A stretch of DNA of 64,000 nucleotides from the NCBI GenBank assembly GCA_030549495.1, contig JAUIRK010000141.1:186001-250000 (forward strand), in the 5' to 3' direction. Below, piece by piece: positions 54,001-62,793 of this stretch. The notes under the pieces are model-generated. The model did not search any database, was not told the DNA's origin, and saw only the letters and a program-made list of their open reading frames with translations. Source of the DNA: Nectonema munidae (Eukaryota > Nematomorpha > Nectonematoida > Nectonematidae). The translations under genes and the position numbers were made by a program. Positions within the stretch are counted from its first letter, which is position 1. Every line of letters starts with the position of its first letter.

Positions 54001-57000
54001 CTATGGTTAATCACAGTTTTTTGTGCTTTCAAATTTAAGATTTAGCAGTCTTGGGAATCGAACTCCTGACCTTCAACTGCTAAGCAGAGGCTCAATTAAA
54101 AATCAGGAATCAATTGAATTTAAAATATACGAATTTATGCTATCATTTTGCATTAAAATATATACCGATGAACACTATACGAGCAAAACTTCCTAAGGCA
54201 AAGTTATATGAAATACTTTTTAATTTTAATATAAGTACCAAAATAAACGAAAGATATGGAATGAAGTATACAATATTCCAACCTCTGAATGGCAAATTAT
54301 TAAATCTGTATATTTTTATTTTTCACTAGTTCCTAAGTATGAATAAAAAATTGCACTAAGTGAAAACGTCCGAAAACGAAGATGTCGAAAAACCAAAACG
54401 CATCAATTTATTATTTAAAAGAATTATAAAAAGTTATTTACACAAAGCGATTAGTATTTTTACTTTTTATAATCTTTCAAAAACTCATCTTTTGAAAAGA
54501 CAGAATAAATAAGGAGGTTATGAGAGGAACGGCAAAAGTGAGTGTGAGCAAGAAGATGAAGGACGAACGCTTGAAATGGTTTGGCCATATTCTCAAGAAA
54601 AGGGAGCAGTGTATTGAAAGAAAAATTTTGGACCTACAAGTGGATGGCAAAAGGAGGAGAGGAAGGCCCAAGATGAGATGGAAGGACTGCATTATGGCCG
54701 ACGGCAAGAAGAAGAATCTCGACCTCAATATTGACTATAAAATAGCGATGGACAAGGCCAGATGAAGGAGACTCAACTCAAACAGCGATCCCGTATAGAA
54801 ACGGGCTAATAAAGCTGTAAAGAAGAAGAAGAAAATAATCTTTCAAAAACTGAACTTAGTATTGCCATAAATAGTTCTAAAGGAATTCGATCATTTTAGT
54901 CTTTAGAAATTTTAATAAATTTTAACGCGATTTGAAACACTTTTCAGCAATTTTTGTTGATCTCATAGTGAATCATACTTTCATCATTACTTTCATTTCT
55001 TGAATACTGATTTTATAATCCAAATGTACAATATTTTTATATAATTCCTTTATATAGTGGAAATTTCTAGTAATCAGAATTTTGGAAAATTTAAAATTGT
55101 TACTTATAAAAATAAAAATTTCTCTAATAATTGAAATTAAAGATCATTTACATGATGTTTTTAAAGTCATTATTTTAAACGTTTCTTTCTTTTTTAACCC
55201 CAAGGAGTTAATTGCTTCACTTATCTCAGACTGGTGTATCTAAAGAATAAGGCATATTTTTTAAAATATGTATTACACGTATATAGCTCATACATTTCAC
55301 CACAAAAACCTCACAACAAATCATTCATCTTTCTTACTCTGTTAAATATACACTATGAGTGGTGTAGCCAGGACGGAGCCCCTCCATTTTCGATAGGTGC
55401 CCCCATTTTTATTTTCTAAAAATTTAAAGCTATTGCAAATCTATCCGCATTGATGAAGTATTAACGTTTTTTAAACAAAAATCTGAGAGACTTCAAATTT
55501 TGTTGACTTTTAAGCTTCTGAGAAATTAAAGATTTTTATTTTTTTGAAAAAAATGTACCCTTTTGTGCGTGCCACTCCATTTTTTATTTTTCACTATGCC
55601 ACTGAATACTACCCGATTGACATGAACCATAGATACACTTAACTTCTTATAGAGAGAAGTTCATTTCTTTCAAATTTTTTGCTGAAACTAAATTTTTTAG
55701 CATCAAGACAACAACGTAACTGGGTTTGAAGACATTCAGTTTTTTTATAAAGGTGTTCGCTTAGAAAAAGCAAAACTGGTTTTTAATGTATTCAAGTTCC
55801 ATAAATTCCAACTGCAGCCCCTTTTGACATTTTGGATGTTCTCCAATTAGCGACAAAAGAGAATTTCCAACCAAACGCATTCAAAATCTCTAATCATGAG
55901 ATAAAGAGACAACTTCCAACGATATAAGTATTTAGGTACATGTCGTGTTTGGAATGTGCTTCACACAATAAAAACACTAATGCAGAGTGAGCGTTTTTAA
56001 ACACAATTGCGCGACAAAAAGAAAATTAGAAATTCCGTATTCAGGTATTTCTATTTTGACAAAATTTAGCACGCCATTATGAATATTCTGAAAGTTTGAA
56101 ATCATCGACTCAATACTACATGTCACAAAGAAGAATTTCTTTATTTTTTATTTCTTTAATGAAATCATCGCAAGTACCTAGCAGAATTTGATTTAACAAT
56201 ATACTCATTGCTTGCATGTATCAATATTTAGTTGGGATTATGATTAAAGTGCTGAAGGATCATTTGTTTGAAATAAAAATTATTAAACAAAAAAAGTACG
56301 CTTTCAAACAAATCATTTTTTAGTGACACAAATTTTTGACTCAATTATCTTTTGGGCACATTTTCCGGGACATAAAATTGATGTCATATCTATGAATGGA
56401 GCAAATGGACACTCTTCGCACTAATATGTTAGGATGTAATGGAATAAGGGATTTACTTAAACAAACAGTGGGAAACAGCTTGGAATAAGATTTATTCAAG
56501 TCTAGAAGCTTTTTTTCTTCTATTGCTAAGGAATGTTCCAAATCTGATACACCACTATCAGCTGGACTTGGTGGATGGATTTCTAAATGTAGTGAAAGAA
56601 AGGTATTTTAGGGTGCATAATAACTAGTTGTATTAAGTATAGGATATATATTATTATATACAATAGAGTGATAATAATTTATTGAAATGATGAAATATCA
56701 GATGTGGTTTAAACATAGAACATAATTTCCCGAGACGAAAGGTATTACACTGCATTTTTGCTTCAAATTTTGCTCAAAACAGACACCCTTCCTCCAATAG
56801 TCAATCGTGTTATTGATTTGCTCTTAATCGCTTGAAAAGTTCAATTCATTTCTGCTCTTTATTTTATTGCGTAGTCTACGTTTGTAAATTTTACCGGCAC
56901 AAATGGCAATTGACATCTGTACCGATACATTTGGCATTCATATCAAAGAAAATCTTCAATCATAATTTTCTAAGAGTTTTTCCAAAATTCTTAACTCCAT

Positions 57001-58455
57001 TTTTCCGTTTCCATCTCTGTAGAAATTTATTGAGTGTGCATCTTGATACTTTTAATATTGATTACATATATTAAGATTAGCAATCAATTATTTATTGATA
57101 CTTTTGTAATAGAGAAAAGTATCTTAGCAGTGAAATATTATTTAACTTATTTTAATTTTTTTTCGCTTCTTAAAATATTAGGAATGTGAATTTTTTATTT
57201 GGAATATCAATAAAAAAATGAGGAAACAAAAATTTTATATTGGATCTTATAAAACACTGAAATAAAAAGACAAAATTTTGTCCCATTTGATTTTTATAAA
57301 TTTTCAGCTGTAATTTTTAAGATTTTGAGAGGCAGTAACGTCATAAAAGTTTGATCCTTCATAGAATTTTCATATTTTAACTCATCACACTAGGATAAAA
57401 AAGGTCCTGAAAAAAGTCAAAAAATTTTTTTATTTACAATAATAATTAATATAATTAATATTTTGAAAGTATAATAGGAATTTTTATACTGAAAAAGAGA
57501 TCATCAATCATAATAATTGGTGTTAAATTTTTATAAACTCCTTTTGGGGAACAATAAGATTAGTGAATGAAAAACCGCGATTCTTCTAATCCCTTTGGAT
57601 TCCGTTATTAACCGAAGATAAATCAGGAACAATTCTGATAAACCGAGACATCTACCATTTGTGATAAATTGAACTTTAAAGTGTTGGTATTATTAAAACG
57701 AATGAATAAAATCATTTATTTCATTAATACTAACTATAAATAACAATATAATTATTGTAACTAAACTGCTCTAAAAGTAATATTAACACAGGTATTTATT
57801 TACTTATTTTTTTAGTTGACAGTATCGCATCCAAGGGAAGAATAATCTTCCATAGATGGACAGATTGATAAAGATATGGGATTAGGAATCGAACGCAGAC
57901 CATCTGGATCGAAACCTTGCGCTCCCACCACTAAGTCATTGGCGGGCGTATTTATTTTGTGGCGAAATGTAATAGCATTTTAAAACACTGTTGAATTTAT
58001 GAATAAAATGGAGACATAAATCTTACTTAAAGTTGACGCGTTTGGTGGCATGATAAAATCTAAGACAGAAGTAGATGACGGATGTTGATGTCGCGTGCTT
58101 GTTTTGCATTGCGTCGTCTGTTGCTGACTACTCGAATGATAACTGCTAGTATGGTATATCCTTCTCAGCATTCCCTCGTTGTAGCGTGGACTAGATAATT
58201 TTACGATGTCTTCGAGAGGTGTTTCTTCCGAAAGCAACTTTGCCAAGCGCTTGTAACTACTCTTCTTCCTGCGGTTGTGTGTATAGGATTTGCTACTTTC
58301 CAGCGTCTTGAAGCAATCCACTTGCATGCCCGCCATATGTGCACCTCCTTCTTGCTGCTTTATCAAGGATTCCAGGTGTGAATTCAGGGGTTGTAGGCAT
58401 TCTTTCGACAGTAATCTAGTGTCTGCGTTCTTCACAGGAGTATTTGCGTCATTCA
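47953..58455 (-). CDS. ETS-domain transcription factor, E74/ELF group (multi-exon gene)
   Basis: Six minus-strand exons, each bounded by GT...AG, join without a phase conflict: 58455-58027, 56582-56457, 52705-52571, 50890-50774, 48988-48796 and 48076-47953. The first four junctions are all phase 1 and the last is phase 2. Together they give about 373 codons, and the first exon starts within a codon, so more lies upstream. The C-terminal ETS domain (winged helix-turn-helix binding GGAA sites) is closest to E74/ELF, and exon 2 carries a [13 protein letters not shown] motif upstream of it. ELF/E74 proteins act in the nucleus; in insects E74 is an ecdysone-response gene. Introns hold several MITEs and a truncated RTE copy. 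A possible poly(A) signal (AATAAA, complement at 47854-47859) lies about 95 bases after the stop. Confidence 0.88.
48796..48988 (-). CDS. ETS gene exon with most of the ETS domain
   Basis: Reads [20 protein letters not shown], then [20 protein letters not shown] and [20 protein letters not shown], ending ALR with donor CG|GTATGA. These are helices 1-3 of the ETS domain, with E74/ELF-like residues (TTYLWEFLL). The acceptor chosen (AAACACTTAG at 48989) keeps phase 1 with the preceding exon. An alternative acceptor with a better pyrimidine tract (CTACTTTTAG at 49101) would add [18 protein letters not shown] and 20 more residues but clashes in phase. Confidence 0.92.
49120..49365. other. ETS intron sequence, no further feature
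   Basis: A+T-rich intron between the upstream MITE and the ETS exon; nothing else is recognisable. Confidence 0.4.
49366..49574. mobile_element. pogo/Tigger-like MITE
   Basis: The left end runs GGTTG then a 13-base poly-C and TTAATACACGACCACCGG. The right end on the minus strand runs CAGTAGTCCCCCCCCCTCCT then AATGCAGGCACCATTAG. The ends agree over the poly-C and CTAAT-CA-G-CCA words, and TA follows on the right and precedes on the left. This is the general form of pogo-type nonautonomous elements with a TA target. It is intronic. Confidence 0.5.
49885..50160. repeat. hAT-like terminus and related G+C-rich word in an ETS intron
   Basis: CAGTGCCGGTCTACCAAGTG at about 49887 continues CGCGGCCTGTAGCAG and has the form of a hAT end. 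A similar word (AAGCGCGGGCCCTGTAACAG) recurs in the same orientation near 50113. A 14-base perfect palindrome GTAACAGCTGTTAC lies at about 50126. No proper inverted right end was found. Confidence 0.35.
50774..50890 (-). CDS. ETS gene exon (basic linker before the ETS domain)
   Basis: Between acceptor TTTATTTCAAAG and donor AAAAAT|GTAATT the sequence reads [20 protein letters not shown] then [18 protein letters not shown]. It starts and ends in phase 1, so it fits exactly between the 52571 donor and the 48988 acceptor. It gives [16 protein letters not shown], a basic run before the ETS domain as in ELF proteins. It is short and not conserved enough to prove alone; the phase match is the main support. 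Confidence 0.65.
51499..51619. mobile_element. 121-bp hAT-like MITE in an ETS intron
   Basis: The left end is CAGGGCCAGGCAGATCTAGA; the right end on the minus strand is CAGTCCTGGATTTGGAGGCG. Flanks are TAACAGAA and CTACAGAA, an 8-bp duplication with two differences. The ends have diverged, so it is older than the 52.8-kb MITE. There is no coding capacity. Confidence 0.55.
51620..52570. other. ETS intron sequence, no further feature
   Basis: A+T-rich intron DNA without recognisable coding or repeat ends. Confidence 0.4.
52571..52705 (-). CDS. ETS gene exon
   Basis: Acceptor TTATGTTTCATATAG, donor CAAA|GTAAGA. Reads [20 protein letters not shown] then [20 protein letters not shown] and PLQQ. 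It is low-complexity, Asn/Gln-rich with an acidic patch, like transactivation regions of transcription factors. Phase 1 at both ends matches its neighbours. Confidence 0.75.
52788..52795. repeat. target-site duplication, left copy (GGGCTAGG)
   Basis: GGGCTAGG precedes the MITE and is repeated exactly at 53068-53075. Confidence 0.85.
52796..53067. mobile_element. 272-bp hAT-like MITE with 8-bp duplication
   Basis: Flanked by exact GGGCTAGG copies. The right end on the minus strand is CAGGGCCGGACCTAGTGTTC followed by GCGGGGCCC, a hAT-type terminus. The left end CGGGCACTGCAACCTATGCG leads to GTGGGCCCCGC and is only loosely complementary, so it has mutated. The centre is A/T-rich and noncoding. 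It sits in the ETS intron upstream of exon 52705. Confidence 0.75.
53076..54020. other. ETS intron sequence, no further feature
   Basis: A segment near 53310-53420 (CAGACCAATCTCTATTCTTCC, reading [20 protein letters not shown]) looks like a very short scrap of LINE reverse transcriptase motif 1. Otherwise nothing is recognisable. Confidence 0.4.
53300..53365 (+). pseudogene. LINE RT motif scrap
   Basis: The plus strand reads [20 protein letters not shown], the conserved N-terminal RT motif of non-LTR elements (NYRPISLLP-x4-x-FEK-). Only about 20 codons are recognisable; it is an isolated old fragment. Confidence 0.55.
54025..54110 (-). repeat. tRNA-like fragment (probable SINE)
   Basis: On the minus strand CTTAGCAGTTGAAGGTCAGG is followed by AGTTCGATTCCCAAGACTGC. 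The AGTTCGATTCCC segment fits a T-arm/B-box. No matching D-arm or complete cloverleaf was found, so this is a SINE head or tRNA relic, not a tRNA gene. Confidence 0.4.
54360..54468 (+). repeat. partial copy of the AAAACGTCC foldback family
   Basis: GTGAAAACGTCCGAAAACGA then GATGTCGAAAAACCAAAACG repeats the unit of the foldback at 11.2 kb. Only one arm is present. A truncated RTE copy inserted at its right end. Confidence 0.6.
54469..54485. repeat. 17-bp target-site duplication, left copy
   Basis: ATAATCTTTCAAAAACT is repeated exactly at 54835-54851, on the other side of the RTE fragment. Confidence 0.92.
54486..54834 (+). mobile_element. 5'-truncated RTE-type LINE copy
   Basis: This 349-bp insert encodes the RTE C-terminus: [20 protein letters not shown], then [33 protein letters not shown] and SDPV-stop. 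It is followed by CTAATAAAGCTGTAAAGAAG and an (AAG)n tail. Perfect 17-bp duplications flank it and its frame is unbroken from 54520 to the stop at 54765, so the insertion is recent. It is sense-oriented on the plus strand, antisense to the ETS gene whose intron it occupies. Confidence 0.9.
54852..55356. other. ETS intron sequence, no further feature
   Basis: A+T-rich; no coding or repeat feature seen. Confidence 0.4.
55357..55604. mobile_element. hAT-like MITE in an ETS intron
   Basis: The left end GAGTGGTGTAGCCAGGACGG and the right end on the minus strand, CAGTGGCATAGTGAAAAATA, share the CAGTGGCGTAGC-type hAT terminus. Both continue with a CTCCATTTT/AAAATGGAG word. Flanks TACACTAT and AATACTAC agree at five of eight positions. 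The 248 bp are noncoding. Confidence 0.55.
55605..56456. other. ETS intron sequence, no further feature
   Basis: A+T-rich intron DNA without recognisable features. Confidence 0.4.
56457..56582 (-). CDS. ETS gene exon with [11 protein letters not shown] motif
   Basis: Acceptor TTCTTTCACTACATTTAG, donor TTTAA|GTAAAT. Reads [20 protein letters not shown], then [20 protein letters not shown] and L. The acidic, Ser/Pro-rich [11 protein letters not shown] looks like a regulated linear motif (phosphodegron or activation-type). The rest is a short amphipathic stretch. Phase 1 at both ends. Confidence 0.8.
56583..57800. other. ETS intron sequence, no clear feature
   Basis: At 56820-57060 the minus strand reads a weak helix-turn-helix-like [20 protein letters not shown], possibly a transposase scrap, but I could not support it. 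The remainder is A+T-rich. Confidence 0.35.
57805..57955 (-). repeat. tRNA-derived SINE, second family
   Basis: On the minus strand: GCCAATGACTTAGTGGTGGG (A-box region), then GGTCTGCGTTCGATTCCTAA (B-box GTTCGATTCC), then a body ending CTTGGATGCGATACTGTCAAC. Spacing of the two boxes is tRNA-like. The body differs from the 12.35/23.1-kb SINE, so it is another family. Confidence 0.65.
58027..58455 (-). CDS. ETS gene exon (5'-most recognised)
   Basis: Acceptor TTTTTGCATTTATAG, donor CTTTAA|GTAAGA. The 142-codon exon reads [20 protein letters not shown], then basic [40 protein letters not shown] and a His/Ser/Gln-rich tail, ending PPNASTL. It is G+C-richer than its surroundings and phase-compatible with the next exon (shared lysine codon). 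I recognise no domain; it is presumably the N-terminal regulatory region. It starts inside a codon, so an upstream exon must exist. Confidence 0.78.
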
Positions 58456-58489
58456 CTATAAATGCAAAAAGGTTTGTACTCAACAAGGT

Positions 58490-59012
58490 GAAATATCAAA
58501 CCGAAAATTTTCCCTCAACTAACTTATTTTTAAAACAAAATTATCTCCTTTTCCCACTCTGTATTGGGCCGTACCCAGTAGTGCGATTCAAATTTTTGTC
58601 AACCGATTCTGTTACAAAAAAGTCAAATTTGTCAGCAAATAAACTGATCAATTTTGATTATTTCCCAATAAAATTTTAAAATAATGGTTAAAAAAGCATC
58701 ATTATGATGATGTTATGGGTGCTTATTTTACTGTACGGTCTGGTCTGTACTATATAGATAAATAAATATTTTACAGTTCGCCGAACTCACAAAATTCCGT
58801 GAGACTGTTCTAACGAACCGGTGCGAACCAGCTGAATTGTACCTACTTACTTATAGATAAATATAGAAATTTATATAGACAATTATTACACGCAGATAAA
58901 CATACATAGATACAAAATTTTATACTTAAAATTTAAAATCAATTCAAAATTTATTATTAAACATTAAAAGTATTACAAATATAAATTATGAGTTATTCCT
59001 ATATTCAAGTTA
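58490..59012. other. ETS intron or upstream DNA, no gene seen
   Basis: A G+C-richer patch at about 58730-58850 (GTTCGCCGAACTC, CGAACCGGTGCGAACC) looks like a small repeat element, but I found no matched ends. Confidence 0.35.
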
Positions 59013-59020
59013 ACCTAAAT
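59013..59020. repeat. target-site duplication, left copy (ACCTAAAT)
   Basis: ACCTAAAT is repeated exactly at 60465-60472, flanking the hAT element. Confidence 0.85.
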
Positions 59021-60464
59021 GTAAAGTGACGCTTTTGGCGGGACAGGCCCGATTTTCAACAAATTTTCCCGCGTCCGGGGGCATTTTAAAAAAGTCCTGA
59101 TTTTAGAAAAGAATGCAGGACAAGCCAGAAAACGGCAATATATGATTTTCGGTGGCCATGTGACTACTTCGCCAGGATATGAATTTAATATTATTTTTGT
59201 TAATTTTTAGTTTGGTAAAATATAATTATCACTATTTAGAATTGTTATTTACTTGATTTATTTTTTGGTTTTAAATTTTTTGTTTTAGCAGTTTTAATAT
59301 TTTTTTATCATCAATAAAAGCTAAATAAAAGATGATTGTTCGAAAAGTATCAAAAAATTAAAATTTCGAGTTTGTAAAAAAAATTGTGAAAAAATTTTAT
59401 TTTCAAAATATATTACTTTTTAAAAGTATTTCATCGAAATTTATAAATTAGATTGATAAATTTTTTTTTTATTTTTTGCTTTTATTTTTTACTTGAAGTA
59501 CAAAAAATATATTGTTATAAAAATATATTCTTATTTCTATATATACACTGTGCGCGTTGAAATGCTTAATGAATTTTGTGAAACTAGTGAGTCGAATATC
59601 AGAAAATACCTGGATACAGTAAAACCCGCTGGTTAGCTCTTTTGCCAGATGTGGAAAGAATTTTGAAAATATATGATCCCTTGAAATCCTACTTTCTATC
59701 ACAGGATAAGTCTCCTAGAATTTTAGAAGAGTTTTTTAAAAAAGATTCTTCTAAAATTTGGCTAGAGTTTGTACACAGTCAAGCAGCTCTTTTTCAAAAT
59801 GCTATAAAATATATTGAAGGTAACAAAATATGATGTGCAAAAATCATTCGATTATATTACTCAAAATTTCCCATATAGTAATATTTCAGAAAATGATCTT
59901 TTTATCAGTATTAAAAAGATATATTGATAATGAAAAGATTAAATTTTGGGCATCAGCGAAAATCACGATAGAGAACAAATGGTTGGAAGCATTTCATCAT
60001 TTTGAAGCAACCCATATTCCATACAATAATGCACTGAAGAAGATAGTGGCATGTGCACTGTCCTTACCAGGAACTAATGCTGCAACTGAACGTATTTTTT
60101 TCTACGGTGAATAAAGTATGGACATCAGAAAAATCACAATTAAGTGTTGAAACCTTAAAAGCTATTTTTATATGTGAAATACAATCCAACGAGTTCCTGT
60201 GAAAATTTTCATGATTTTTAAAACGACGACAGCAATCTACTAAAAAGAATTCACTCAAATGAAAAATATGCCAAAGAGTAAATAATACTATACATATATT
60301 TTAATGTATTAAATTTGTAAATTGTACTTATGTTTGAAAAAATATATTAAATACTATTTTGCGTTCTATGAAAATTTTTTGTTGCTCCATATAGACCAAA
60401 TTTTTAATCAAGAACCCCATGTTAATGGTGTCCCGCTTTACCGATGTTAAAATCTGGTCACCTT
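59021..60464 (+). mobile_element. hAT transposon, 1.44 kb, broken
   Basis: Flanked by exact 8-bp ACCTAAAT duplications. The left end GTAAAGTGACGCTTTTGGCG continues GGACA; the right end on the minus strand AAGGTGACCAGATTTTAACA leads to GCGGGACA. The transposase C-terminal half is present in two or more frames (59642-60300). The N-terminal half is missing, so it is an internally deleted copy. Confidence 0.85.
59642..60300 (+). pseudogene. hAT transposase C-terminal half
   Basis: First frame: MPDVERILKIYDPLKSYFLS then RILEEFFKKDSSKIWLEFVH. Second frame: FWASAKITIENKWLEAFHHF then VACALSLPGTNAATERIF; a frame change leads to STVNKVWTSEKSQLSVETLK and AIFICEIQSNE. LPGTNAATERIFS-x-VN-W and the K-L-x-TLKAI end are the hAT dimerisation domain. 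At least two frame breaks are seen. Confidence 0.85.
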
Positions 60465-60472
60465 ACCTAAAT

Positions 60473-60904
60473 CTTGAAAGTTCTTTACAGCTCCCTGAAT
60501 CTTTAGAGGAGAATCATTATACTCTTTGCTTTGAACAAAAGATTCAGTACAAAACAAAACCTATTCAAGTTCTAAACTCTAGCCCTTCTTTTTTAATATA
60601 TTTATTATTTTCTAAATATTTGGATGAATAGCTCCAGTTAAAGGGTCAAAAGGATGATGCCAACGTTCACATACATTTTGATAGAAGCTTCCTCAGCTAA
60701 TTCATAACAATTCCAAAGTTGTATATAAAAATGGGAGGCCGTCTAAGATTACGATAACTTTTTCTTCCTATATCATCACATACTCTAAAACTGATTGAAC
60801 ATCTTTTGAAAAATTATTATGCTCACGTAATAATTGTTTAAAATTAATTTAATTATAAAAAATTAGAAAACTTAAAATCAATAAAAATAATATTTTTATA
60901 GAAT
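60473..60904. other. spacer DNA, no gene seen
   Basis: A 70-codon frame at 60419-60631 has no recognisable domain and begins within the hAT right end; I regard it as chance. Confidence 0.4.
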
Positions 60905-61650
60905 TCAAATTATAATAGAATTTCGTTGAATATATTTTATTATCTCTGTTGAATACTTTGAGGTTTTAAAATAAATCTTCAAAAAATTTAAAAATACAGG
61001 AAATAATTTTTCTTTTGAAAAATTGCTTCTCCAAACGAACTCATCTAAATATAATTTGAATATTTCATTGGAGATGCCAAACTGTCTTTTAAATTTCCTT
61101 TTGGCCCGCCGCATCTAAAGATTTTCAATGTTTTAATTTGTGAAAGAGTTGTTTCACTCCTATCTTCAACTTCAACTAAAAAACATTTCATATACTAATT
61201 CATTCATTGCTCCAAACACCCAGTCGCCTTCTCTCCAAGTACCCCTGTGATATTTTCTATGAAAAAGCCTTTCTTTCATCAGCTTCTACTATAATTTGTT
61301 CAAAATGTTCATTAAAAGCTCCAAGAGTCTACAAAAATTAGCCCAGTTTACATCAGTTCGTCCACTTCCAATAGATTCTTCATGAATAATGGCATCCAAT
61401 GAATAGTACGACACAATCCATAAACGAACAAAATCATAGATTTTAGGTTGATGTGACTTTTTGAAAAGAAAAGATCTTGATCTCGCAGTCTTTTTTACCA
61501 TAAACATATACATTTCCAACAATATCCATAACATACAATCATTTTTATTTATTATAATGTACAAAATTTGTAGGCAATCATTGCATTTAAAAATATTTAA
61601 AATAATTTTATGTGAAGCAACCATTTTAAAATTTCCAATTATTATTTGAA
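60905..61650 (-). pseudogene. Merlin transposase (broken)
   Basis: Segment 1: SHQPKIYDFVRLWIVSYYSL then DAIIHEESIGSGRTDVNWAN and FCRLLEL (ISXO2 N-terminal pattern ending W-x2-FCRE). Segment 2: IIVEADERKAF and YHRGTWREGDWVFGAMNE (first catalytic Asp and the VEIDES/WVFG motifs), then VEVEDRSETTLSQIKT. Segment 3: RRAKRKFKRQFGISNEIFKL then YLDEFVWRSNFSKEKLFPVF (C-terminal W-K-R-GT-x5-YLDEF-WR). The second and third catalytic residues (between segments 2 and 3) are deleted, and two or three frame shifts occur. Confidence 0.88.
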
Positions 61651-61854
61651 TTTAAAACGTGTAAGAAAGAGCAAAATTCCAATTTTCAGATAAAATTCCG
61701 TCATCACTTAGAGTAGTAACAGTAACTTAGATTGTTTTGTATGAAATTGGATCTGTGTTTTTGTGGGCGTAACTAACAACTATGTGAACTCAAATGATTA
61801 GACCGCAAAAGAATAATTTTGTTATTCATTCAACGAAATTCTATTATAATTTGA
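60905..61854 (-). mobile_element. Merlin (IS1016/ISXO2-like) DNA transposon, internally deleted
   Basis: The 950-bp element has perfect 27-bp inverted ends (first 20 bases TCAAATTATAATAGAATTTC) at 60905-60931 and 61828-61854. The minus strand encodes Merlin transposase: N-terminal DNA-binding/helical part (61624 to about 61289), a catalytic DE-containing segment (about 61288-61140) and the C-terminal catalytic part (61114-60905). Sequence between the last two is missing. Conserved 8-9-bp duplications expected for Merlin were not found in the immediate flanks. Confidence 0.85.
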
Positions 61855-61859
61855 TCTCT

Positions 61860-62790
61860 ATGAAAATATTAAAATTAATATTCTAAATATTCTATTTTTT
61901 TTTAAATTTACTTATATAGTTTTATGTAAATTAGATCAAGAATCTTTAAAAATATATTCAAAGAAATGAACTACTTTAAAAAATGTATAGTTTCATTGAC
62001 ATCACAACAGCCAATAATTTTTTGAAAAAATTTTTGATTGACGGAACTATAAAGTTGCGCTAAAGTCTCATATATTCGACTACCACAAGGCATGATTTGG
62101 TATTCAGTAAAAATGAAAAATTTCGCCTAGCCCCCTTCTCTATATAAAAATTGCTGGGTACGCTTCTGGTAAAAACCATATGTGTTATTTTTCAATTTTG
62201 ACACTGCCTTTTTTTACTCTTCTTCGCTTACATAAACACATTTTTCAATCTAAAAAGGTTTTTTTAATAACATTAATTAATAGGGGCCACATTTTTCAAA
62301 TTATTATTAGGCGGGGACGTCGATTGGATTTACTCTAGAAATTTTTATTAATGCATTCATTTTCCATACTTTCTATGGGAATTTTTTTAAACAAAATTTA
62401 AATTCACAAAAATATAAATAATATATAAAAAAAGGTGATATCTGTATCCGCTCCCTCCGCAATATCACCGGGACCGAGTGAAGGACCGCCTGCCTCTCCC
62501 TTTCCAGAGTTTCTCTCTGATTTAAAAAAAAAGGAATATAAACAAATAAAAGGGGCAGTGAGAAGCTTTCAATTTACTTATTTTCAATGAATTTTTATCG
62601 AATTCATGAGTTTTTCACGTGAAAGTTTTTCATATCCAAAAAGTTTGCAGCTTATTCCTACCATCGTGAAACAATCACTTCCCGCTGCCTAGATTTTTCT
62701 TCAAAAGAATTGTATATTGGTTTATTTTGTAATTCAAATATTCAATATATCAAGAAAAAGAATTCGTTTTAGTTTATTTCTTAGATATAG
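61860..62790. repeat. A+T-rich DNA with solo hAT-like ends
   Basis: GGGTACGCTTCTG ending near 62171 reads CAGAAGCGTACCCAGC on the minus strand, a hAT-type terminus (CAG-x-GGCGTACCCAGC) followed by GGGGGCTAGGCG. A short inverted word GGTGATAT...ATATCACC lies at about 62435-62472. No left partner was found and no gene is seen. Confidence 0.4.
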
Positions 62791-62793
62791 GTT

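Noticed and set aside
56820-57074. Weak helix-turn-helix-like minus-strand stretch ([16 protein letters not shown])
   Set aside because: Too short and degenerate to assign to a transposase family.
60419-60631. 70-codon plus-strand frame
   Set aside because: It begins inside the hAT right terminus and has no recognisable protein content.
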